This document shows positions 52,147 to 60,700 of a stretch of 64,000 nucleotides of DNA, in pieces (position 1 is the first letter of the stretch; every line of letters starts with the position of its first letter). The position numbers and the translations under genes were made by a program. Under the pieces are notes generated by a model that ran no database searches, was not told where the DNA came from, and saw nothing but the letters and a program-made list of their open reading frames with translations. Origin of the DNA: Siphlonurus alternatus (taxonomy: Eukaryota > Arthropoda > Insecta > Ephemeroptera > Siphlonuridae); assembly GCA_949825025.1 (NCBI GenBank), contig OX463782.1:39946224-40010223 (forward strand), read 5' to 3'.

Positions 52147-52339
52147 GTTGAACCTTTCCATGGATTATCAGCTGTCGATTATTATGACAATGCCACTGGC
52201 AGGTTGCTGGGAAGCAGACAACGTGATGACGTCGAAGCTGCATCATTTGAAAATCTCGGAGACCATGCAACTGCCAGCTGACTGCTGCCATGTACTGTAC
52301 AGTATGCAGCATAAATATCCTTTATATGTAGAAGTACTG
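52147..52339 (+). pseudogene. Exon-like segment 2 with strong splice signals and two open frames
   Basis: Preceded by a polypyrimidine acceptor ending cacag (52146) and followed by a GTAAGA donor at 52340. Base composition is balanced, unlike the AT-rich flanks. Two frames read well. Frame A from 52147 gives VEPFHGLSAVDYYDNATGRL, then LGSRQRDDVEAASFENLGD, and stops at TGA 52279-52281. Frame B from 52148 is open across the whole segment, including MDYQLSIIMT and ending HKYPLYVEVL at the donor. Frame A has more protein-like residue use but stops early; frame B fits an internal exon. I recognise neither and cannot choose between them. Context suggests a remnant of a spliced gene carried by the outer element. 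Confidence 0.35.
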
Positions 52340-52653
52340 GTAAGATTTTTCTGCTCTGCATATTTTTTTTTTTATGTGCACTGTGAATTTGTCATGATTA
52401 ATGGGTTGGTCAGGTGCAGAATTTGTAAGCATAAATTAAACTGGAAGAGTTTACAAAAAGTCTCGAATAGATGTTTTAAGAAAATACAGATTAAGTATTC
52501 ATAATCGTTAACGACATTATAAATGTTGAATCCGTGAAAGAATCCGTAAATACAGAACGTGTTATATAATATGCATGCAGTATGTATCTACTTTTGAGAG
52601 TTCTGAAAATTGCTTTAATACACCATGCATGCAGGAAATATAAAGGCTTTCTA
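52340..52653. other. AT-rich interior of the outer element, no gene seen
   Basis: Follows the GTAAGA donor and would be intronic. It contains two more ATGCAT sites (52571, 52625) and runs up to the nested hAT-like insertion. No convincing open frame is present on either strand. Confidence 0.45.
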
Positions 52654-53934
52654 CAGGCATGGGCTGGGCCGTGACGGCCCATTGGTCAAGAAAGAACGAC
52701 GGCCCACATGGGCGGAGGCAAACACCCAGTTGGGGGATCTGGGAGGCGGAGCCCCCCCAGTTGCCCGTGGCACGATCAATTTTTTTAAACAAACGGGCTT
52801 GGTTTTCTAATTTTTTTTTTAATACTTAAATGTCAAAAGAATAACTGCAAGTTTTTATTGCTTTTCTTACCAAAATTGGTTCGGAAGAAATTTATTTCAA
52901 AATCATTTTTCTTTTAGAACATTACGACACAATTTTTCAAAATTTTTTTTTTTTTTCATGCAATGCAACTTAACGAAGTTCAGAGTTTTGTATTTAAACG
53001 ATTTACGGCGCGTTTACTCTAACCATGATTTTGGGATATTTTTCTGTGTTTACGTTCGAACATCATGTAATAAAATATTTTTCACTACAAAAATTGGAAC
53101 GAAAAGATTGCTACACTCACAAAAGTTCAAATGAACGGTTAATCGTAACATTTAAGTATAATATAGTAAACATCATGAAAAAACTTGAGTTAGAATTTTT
53201 ATAAATAGTTTAAGTGACTGTCAATGTCGGACCGAAGTACAAAAGTTTTTATCCTACATTCTCACATAGGTTCTCCAGAAAGAAAACCTAAAGTAAGACC
53301 AAACGTGTCTACCATGGGAGCTTTACTTGCAAAAGTTTCGATTTACGTGAAGGAAATATTGCGAAAGGTGGCCTGAAAAAAATATTCTGGTTTATTTTTA
53401 ACCATTACTATCAGTGTGTTCACGCGCCTAGAGCTATTTCGAAAGTTACGATAATTTTAATAGTACTGTGATAAATATATCCTAAATTCAAATTTTTAAT
53501 TTTTATTCTACCAGGCAAACTGTAAGATTAATTTATTAAACTGTGTATTATTTATAATTTTAGTAAGTATATTGAGTTTTTGAGCACCCCTGCGCACCTA
53601 AACGGGCCACCTCAAAATTTTTACTATTTGAAGAAAACAAAAACCACCTAATAATTCTATCAAAAAAGCGAACCTTTAAACCCTTTAAAGTACAGCGTTG
53701 ATATACAGTACCGGTTCATGTAAAAATTATGCATTATATTGTTTAATTGCTTATTATATTATTATATTTAACTTATTTAAGTCTTTTTATTATTTCTTTT
53801 CTTCTTCTTTGTCTTATTTTTTTTCCTTTTAACTTTTTTTTTCTCTCCTATTTTCTATTCGCAGCCTGCGGCCCATTTTTGCCAAGGGGCCCATCGGTCC
53901 GCGACCGAAAGGTTGATAGACCAGTCCGTGCCTG
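52654..53934. mobile_element. Nested hAT-like non-autonomous element (about 1.28 kb)
   Basis: The left end CAGGCATGGGCTGG (52654) is matched by the complement of the right end, CAGGCACGGACTGG (ending 53934): 12 of 14 bases, with the CAGG start usual in hAT elements. Flanks share a degenerate target duplication, gctttcta on the left (52646-52653) and gctttcag on the right (53937-53944), offset by two bases from the right terminus, so the exact right border is uncertain. Both ends are GC-rich with short hairpins (52666-52680 and 53894-53908), while the middle is AT-rich with no transposase. It appears to be an internally empty element mobilised in trans. The TIR pairing is clear; assignment to hAT is probable. 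Confidence 0.65.
52800..53860. other. AT-rich interior of the nested hAT-like element, no gene seen
   Basis: About 1 kb of low-GC sequence with T-runs and many stops in every frame. The pyrimidine-rich stretch 53747-53860 yields a hydrophobic Leu/Phe-rich open frame that is a composition artefact. No transposase motif, RNA gene or structured repeat was seen. Confidence 0.5.
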
Positions 53935-53954
53935 CCGCTTTCAGGTTTTAATTA

Positions 53955-54153
53955 TTTTTGCTACCTCGATCTATACTGAAGCAGCAGGACGAGCGGTATG
54001 CGAGGTTATTGACTCTTTTCTCTCGTATAATTTATCTATGCGGCATTGTTTCAAAAAATATTTTGTCCTGTTGCTTCAGTTTGTATTCTCAATTCCAGAA
54101 CCCAGAACAGCTATTCGAAGCGCCTGCTATCCGTGATTTCAATGACTCACAAG
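53955..54153 (+). pseudogene. Exon-like segment 3 (54099-54153) and upstream coding-like stretch
   Basis: Just right of the nested hAT-like element, 53958-54009 reads MLPRSILKQQDERYARLL in one frame, a polar and helix-prone stretch. Further on, an acceptor (attctcaattccag, ending 54098) and a GTAAGA donor at 54154 bound a 55-nt segment reading NPEQLFEAPAIRDFNDSQ. Without splicing at that donor the same frame continues to TAG at 54195-54197 (KIGEWSPHVSRHS), with an ATTAAA signal at 54226, so this could also be a terminal exon. The family is not recognised. Together with the two segments upstream it suggests a split gene interrupted, perhaps within an intron, by the hAT-like insertion. Confidence 0.3.
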
Positions 54154-54225
54154 GTAAGATCGGAGAGTGGTCTCCACATGTCAGCCGCCACTCCTAGCTG
54201 ACTCCATCCAGCTACTGTGAGGTTT

Positions 54226-54231
54226 ATTAAA
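54226..54231 (+). terminator. ATTAAA polyadenylation-type hexamer
   Basis: ATTAAA in gtttattaaagcc, 29 bp after the TAG that closes the frame of exon-like segment 3. The position suits a 3' end for a rightward transcript, but the hexamer alone is weak evidence. Confidence 0.25.
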
Positions 54232-54371
54232 GCCTTTTCTATCATAATTTTATGAAAAAATAAAATTTAATTACTGCATGCATATTATTAAAAAAATTAT
54301 TTCATTACTACGGGTAATAAAATTGTGTTTTCCTATAGTAAAATGTGAAGGTAGAGTAAATTTGTAATAGA

Positions 54372-54556
54372 CAGGTGCGGATCCAGAAAAAAATCAGGGG
54401 GGGGGGGGACTAGAAATTTCGGGGGGGGGGGGGGACTGCCGCCAAAAGACCAATGTTAAAAAAAATTCGGAGTGGGGGAAGTGCCTATACTGCCTATGTT
54501 AACTCAAAAATTTCAGGAGGAAGCCCCCCCCCCCCCCCTCCCCGGATCCGCGCATG
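54372..54556. mobile_element. Nested 185-bp hAT-like MITE with 8-bp target duplication
   Basis: The left end CAGGTGCGGATCC (54372) pairs with the complement of the right end, CATGCGCGGATCC (ending 54556): 11 of 13 bases, of the CAG-N-GCGGATCC type common among animal hAT MITEs. It is flanked by gtaataga (54364-54371) and gtaattga (54557-54564), an 8-bp duplication with one mismatch, diagnostic of hAT-type insertion. Inside are two G-runs of about 13-14 bases on the left and a C-run of about 14 on the right, which could pair as a hairpin. It is too short to encode a protein. Confidence 0.85.
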
Positions 54557-54570
54557 GTAATTGAAGTATG

Positions 54571-54707
54571 GTGGAAATACCCATGATGGATGGCACCACA
54601 ACATTTCCATGGTGGAAAAAGTATGCGATTATTGTCATCCTGCATGTGAAATCCACGATGATGGTCCACCATAAGTCCACGTGGAAATCGAGTGAGCTTA
54701 TAGTGGA
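54571..54707 (+). promoter_or_regulatory. Right subterminal GTGGA/TCCAC motif array
   Basis: GTGGA occurs at 54571, 54612, 54681 and 54703, and TCCAC at 54652, 54665 and 54676. The sites at 54676-54685 abut to form TCCACGTGGA, a 10-bp palindrome containing CACGTG. The same pentamer as at the left end, here in looser spacing, supports a shared end-recognition role. Confidence 0.6.
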
Positions 54708-54708
54708 T

Positions 54709-54721
54709 TGTGCTACCAGGG
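54709..54721 (-). repeat. Right terminal inverted repeat of the outer element
   Basis: TGTGCTACCAGGG, the exact reverse complement of the left terminus. The satellite resumes on the next base with aagaacgtaaaa. Confidence 0.9.
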
Positions 54722-57700
54722 AAGAACGTAAAAAATTTATTTTTTTTTTTTGCTAAAACGTCTTAAAAACAGCTAAAAAAACATGAAAAAATTTTTTTTT
54801 TAGCTATCAAAAAAACGGCTAAAAAAAAAAACAAATAAAAACCCTAAAAAGTAAAAATTTTTTTTTTGCTTAATCGGATCTAAAATTGCTAAAAACAAAA
54901 GAACGTAAAAAATTTATATATTTTTTTTTTGCTAAAACGTCTTAAAAACAGCTAAAAAAAACATGAAAAAATTTTTTTTTTAGCTATCAAAAAAATGGCT
55001 AAAAAAAAACAATTAAAAACCCTAAAAAGTGAAATTTTTTTTTTTTTGCTAAATCGGATCTAAAATTGCTAAAAACAAAAGAACGTAAAAAATTTATATT
55101 TTTTTTTTTTGCTAAAACGTCTTAAAAACAGCTAAAAGAAACATAAAAAAAATTTTTTTTTAGCTATAAAAAAAACGGCTTAAAAAAACAAATAAAAACC
55201 CTAATAAGTGAAAATTTTTTTTTGCTTAATCGGATATAAAATTGATAAAAACAAAAGAACGTAAAAAATTTATATTTTTTTTTTTTGCTAAAACGTCTTA
55301 AAAACAGCTAAAAAAAACATAAAAAAATTTTTTTTAGCTATCAAAAAAACGGCTAAAAAAAAACACAAATAAAAACCCTAAAAAGTGAAAATTTTTTTTT
55401 GCTAAATCGGATCTAAAATTGCTAAAAACAAAAGAACGTAAAAAATTTATATATTTTTTTTTTTTGCTAAAACGTCTTAAAAACAGCTAAAAAAAACATG
55501 AAAAAATTTTTTTTTAGCTATCAAAAAAACGGCTAAAAAAAAACAAATAAAAACCCTAAAAAGTGAAATTTTTCTTTGCTAAATCGGATCTAAAATTGCT
55601 AAAAACAAAAGAACGTAAAAAAATTATTTTTTTTTTTTTTTGCTAAAACGTCTTAAAAACAGCTAAAAAAACATGAAAAAATTTTTTTTTTAGCTATCAA
55701 AAAAACGGCTAAAAAAAAACAAATAAAAACCCTAAAAAAAAGTGAAAATTTTTTTTTGCTTAATCGGATCTAAAATTGCTAAAAACAAAAGAACGTAAAA
55801 AATTTTTATATTTTTTTTTTTGCTAAAACGTCTTAAAAACAGCTAAAAAAAACATGAAAAAATTTTTGTATCTTCCAAAAAAAAAAAAACAAATAAAAAC
55901 CCTAAAAAGTGAAATTTTTCTTTGCTAAATCGGATCTAAAATTGCTAAAAACAAAAGAACGTAAAAAATTTATTTTTTTTTTTTTGCTAAAACGTCTTAA
56001 AACAGCTAAAAAAACATGAAAAAATTTTTTTTTAGCTATCAAAAAAACGGCTAAAAAAAAAACAAATAAAAACCCTAAAAAGTAAAAATTTTTTTTTTGC
56101 TTAATCGGATCTAAAATTGCTAAAAACAAAAGAACGTAAAAAATTTATATATTTTTTTTTTGCTAAAACGTCTTAAAAACAGCTAAAAAAAACATGAAAA
56201 AATTTTTTTTTTAGCTATCAAAAAAATGGCTAAAAAAAAACAAATAAAAACCCTAAAAAGTGAAAATTTTTTTTTGCTAAATCGGATCTAAAATTGCTGA
56301 AAACAAAAGAACGTAAAAAATTTATATATTTTTTATTTTGCTAAAACGTCTTAAAAATCGCTAAAAAAAAACATAAAAAAAAATTTTTTTTAGCCATCAA
56401 AAAAACGGCTAAAAAAAAACAAAGAAAAACCCTAAAAAGTGAAAATTTTTTTTGCTCAATCGGATCTAAAATTGCTAAAAACAAAAGAACGTAAAAAATT
56501 TATATATTTTTTTTTTGCTAAAACGTCTTAAAAACAGCTAAAAAAAACATGAAAAAAAATTTTTTTTAGCTATCAAAAAAACGGCTAAAAAAAAACAATT
56601 AAAAACCCTAAAAAGTGAAATTTTTTTTTGCTAAATCGGATCTAAAATTGCTAAAAACAAAAGAACGTAAAAAATTTATATTTTTTTTTTTGCTAAAACG
56701 TCTTAAAAACAGCTAAAAGAAACATAAAAAAAATTTTTTTTTAGCTATAAAAAAAACGGCTAAAAAAAACAAATAAAAACCCTAATAAGTGAAAATTTTT
56801 TTTTGCTTAATCGGATATAAAATTGATAAAAACAAAAGAACGTAAAAAATTTATATTTTTTTTTTTTGCTAAAACGTCTTAAAAACAGCTAAAAAAAACA
56901 TAAAAAAATTTTTTTTAGCTATCAAAAAAACGGCTAAAAAAAAACACAAATAAAAACCCTAAAAAGTGAAAATTTTTTTTTGCTAAATCGGATCTAAAAT
57001 TGCTAAAAACAAAAGAACGTAAAAAATTTATATATATTTTTTTTTTTCTAAAACGTCTTAAAAACAGCTAAAAAAAACATGAAAAAATTTTTTTTTAGCT
57101 ATCAAAAAAACGGCTAAAAAAAAAACAAATAAAAACCCTAAAAAGTGAAATTTTTCTTTGCTAAATCGGATCTAAAATTGCTAAAAACAAAAGAACGTAA
57201 AAAAATTATTTTTTTTTTTTTTGCTAAAACGTCTTAAAAACAGCTAAAAAAAACATGAAAAAATTTTTTTTTTAGCTATCAAAAAAAAGTCTAAAAAAAA
57301 AACAAATAAAAACCCTAAAAGGTGAAATTTTTTTTTTGCTAAATCGGATCTATTGCTAAAAACAAAAGAACGTAAAAAATTTATATATTTTTTTTTTTGC
57401 TAAAACGTCTTAAAAACAGCTAAAAAAAACATGAAAAAATTTTTTTAACTTCAAAAAAAAAAAAAAAAAACAAATAAAAACCCTAAAAAGTGAAATTTTT
57501 CTTTGCTAAATCGGATCTAAAATTGCTAAAAACAAAAGAACGTAAAAAATTTAATTTTTTTATTTTTTGCTAAAACGTCTTAAAAACAGCTAAAAAAACA
57601 TGAAAAAATTTTTTTTTTAGCTATCAAAAAAACGGCTAAAAAAAAAACAAATAAAAACCCTAAAAAGTGAAAATTTTTTTTTTGCTTAATCGGATCTAAA

Positions 57701-60700
57701 ATTGCTAAAAACAAAAGAACGTACAAAATTTATATATTTTTTTTTTGCTAAAACGTCTTAAAAATCGCTAAAAAAAACATGAAAAAAATTTTTTTTTAGC
57801 TATCAAAAAAACGGCTAAAAAAAAAACAAATAAAAACCCTAAAAAGTGAAAATTTTTTTTGCTCAATCGGATCTAAAATTGCTAAAAACAAAAGAACGTA
57901 AAAAATTTATATATATTTTTTTTTGCTAAAACGTCTTAAAAACAGCTAAAAAAAACATGAAAAAATTTTTTTTTTAGCTATCAAAAAAATGGCTAAAAAA
58001 AACAAATAAAAACCCTAAAAAGTGAAAATTTTTTTTTGCTTAATCGGATCTAAAATTGCTAAAAACAAGAGAACGTAAAAAATTTATATATTTTTTTTTT
58101 GCTAAAACGTCTTAAAAACAGCTAAAAAAAACATGAAAAAATTTTTTTAACTTCAAAAAAAAAAAAAAAACAAATAAAAACCCTAAAAAGTGAAATTTTT
58201 CTTTGCTAAATCGGATCTAAAATTGCTAAAAACAAAAGAACGTAAAAAATTTATATATTTTTTTTTTGCTAAAACGTCTTAAAAACAGCTAAAAAAAACA
58301 TGAAAAAATTTTTTTTTTAGCTATCAAAAAAATGGCTAAAAAAAAACAAATAAAAACCCTAAAAAGTGAAAATTTTTTTTTGCTAAATCGGATCTAAAAT
58401 TGCTAAAAACAAAAGAACGTAAAAAATTTATATATTTTTTTTTTGCTAAAACGTCTTAAAAACAGCTAAAAAAAACATGAAAAAATTTTTTTAACTTCCA
58501 AAAAAAAAAAAAACAAATAAAAACCCTAAAAAGTGAAATTTTTCTTTGCTAAATCGGATCTAAAATTGCTAAAAACAAAAGAAAGTAAAAAATTTATTTT
58601 TTTTTTTTTGCTAAAACGTCTTAAAAACAGCTAAAAAAACATGAAAAAATTTTTTTTTTAGCTATCAAAAAAACGGCTAAAAAAAAAACAAATAAAAACC
58701 CTAAAAAGTAAAAATTTTTTGCTGCTTAATCGGATCTAAAATTGCTAAAAACAAAAGAACGTAAAAAATTTATATATTTTTTTTTTGCTAAAACGTCTTA
58801 AAAACAGCTAAAAAAAACATGAAAAAATTTTTTTTTTAGCTATCAAAAAAACGGCTAAAAAAAAACACAAATAAAAACCCTAAAAAGTGAAAATTTTTTT
58901 TTGCTAAATCGGATCTAAAATTGCTAAAAACAAAAGAACGTAAAAAATTTATATATATTTTTTTTTTGCTAAAACGTCTTAAAAACAGCTAAAAAAAACA
59001 TGAAAAAATTTTTTTTTAGCTATCAAAAAAACGGCTAAAAAAAAAACAAATAAAAACCCTAAAAAGTGAAATTTTTCTTTGCTAAATCGGATCTAAAATT
59101 GCTAAAAACAAAAGAACGTAAAAAAATTATTTTTTTTTTTTTTGCTAAAACGTCTTAAAAACAGCTAAAAAAAACATGAAAAAATTTTTTTTTTAGCTAT
59201 CAAAAAAAAGTCTAAAAAAAAACAAATAAAAACCCTAAAAGGTGAAATTTTTTTTTTGCTAAATCGGATCTATTGCTAAAAACAAAAGAACGTAAAAAAT
59301 TTATATATTTTTTTTTTTGCTAAAACGTCTTAAAAACAGCTAAAAAAAACATGAAAAAATTTTTTTAACTTCAAAAAAAAAAAAAAAAAACAAATAAAAA
59401 CCCTAAAAAGTGAAATTTTTCTTTGCTAAATCGGATCTAAAATTGCTAAAAACAAAAGAACGTAAAAAATTTAATTTTTTTATTTTTTGCTAAAACGTCT
59501 TAAAAACAGCTAAAAAAACATGAAAAAATTTTTTTTTTAGCTATCAAAAAAACGGCTAAAAAAAAAACAAATAAAAACCCTAAAAAGTGAAAATTTTTTT
59601 TTTGCTTAATCGGATCTAAAATTGCTAAAAACAAAAGAACGTACAAAATTTATATATTTTTTTTTTGCTAAAACGTCTTAAAAATCGCTAAAAAAAACAT
59701 GAAAAAAATTTTTTTTTAGCTATCAAAAAAACGGCTAAAAAAAAAACAAATAAAAACCCTAAAAAGTGAAAATTTTTTTTGCTCAATCGGATCTAAAATT
59801 GCTAAAAACAAAAGAACGTAAAAAATTTATATATATTTTTTTTTGCTAAAACGTCTTAAAAACAGCTAAAAAAAACATGAAAAAATTTTTTTTTTAGCTA
59901 TCAAAAAAATGGCTAAAAAAAACAAATAAAAACCCTAAAAAGTGAAAATTTTTTTTTGCTTAATCGGATCTAAAATTGCTAAAAACAAGAGAACGTAAAA
60001 AATTTATATATTTTTTTTTTGCTAAAACGTCTTAAAAACAGCTAAAAAAAACATGAAAAAATTTTTTTAACTTCAAAAAAAAAAAAAAAACAAATAAAAA
60101 CCCTAAAAAGTGAAATTTTTCTTTGCTAAATCGGATCTAAAATTGCTAAAAACAAAAGAACGTAAAAAATTTATATATTTTTTTTTTGCTAAAACGTCTT
60201 AAAAACAGCTAAAAAAAACATGAAAAAATTTTTTTTTTAGCTATCAAAAAAATGGCTAAAAAAAAACAAATAAAAACCCTAAAAAGTGAAAATTTTTTTT
60301 TGCTAAATCGGATCTAAAATTGCTAAAAACAAAAGAACGTAAAAAATTTATATATTTTTTTTTTGCTAAAACGTCTTAAAAACAGCTAAAAAAAACATGA
60401 AAAAATTTTTTTAACTTCCAAAAAAAAAAAAAACAAATAAAAACCCTAAAAAGTGAAATTTTTCTTTGCTAAATCGGATCTAAAATTGCTAAAAACAAAA
60501 GAAAGTAAAAAATTTATTTTTTTTTTTTTGCTAAAACGTCTTAAAAACAGCTAAAAAAACATGAAAAAATTTTTTTTTTAGCTATCAAAAAAACGGCTAA
60601 AAAAAAAACAAATAAAAACCCTAAAAAGTAAAAATTTTTTGCTGCTTAATCGGATCTAAAATTGCTAAAAACAAAAGAACGTAAAAAATTTATATATTTT

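Larger units (their letters stand above)
50769..54721. mobile_element. DNA transposon with 13-bp CCCTGGTAGCACA terminal inverted repeats, inserted in the satellite
   Basis: The only non-satellite DNA in the window. It begins CCCTGGTAGCACA (50769-50781) and ends TGTGCTACCAGGG (54709-54721), perfect inverted repeats that coincide exactly with both satellite breakpoints. Left flank acaaaa plus right flank aagaacg rebuild the standard acaaaagaacg if one AA is removed, implying a 2-bp duplication. Length is 3953 bp, about 2.47 kb without the two nested insertions. No transposase domain is recognisable on either strand, so it is non-autonomous or decayed. Superfamily is uncertain: a 2-bp AT-rich duplication recalls the ISL2EU/IS4EU group, but the termini alone do not prove it. 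TA-specific Tc1/mariner and TTAA-specific piggyBac do not fit the target. Confidence 0.88.

Noticed and set aside
52491..52810. Several 61-76 codon frames on both strands around the left end of the hAT-like element
   Set aside because: They cross the element's terminal repeat and GC-rich hairpin, are mutually overlapping, and match no family I know.
53747..54136. A 129-codon plus-strand frame rich in Leu/Phe/Ile that looks like a membrane protein
   Set aside because: It starts in a pyrimidine-rich tract of the nested hAT-like element and runs across that element's right border, so it is a composition artefact. Only the downstream splice-bounded piece, in another frame, deserves attention.
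50769..54721. Outer element as piggyBac, Tc1/mariner or hAT
   Set aside because: The flanks are AA, not TTAA or TA, and there is no 8-bp duplication; the terminus CCCTGGTAGCACA is not a hAT-type CAG start. Superfamily is left open.
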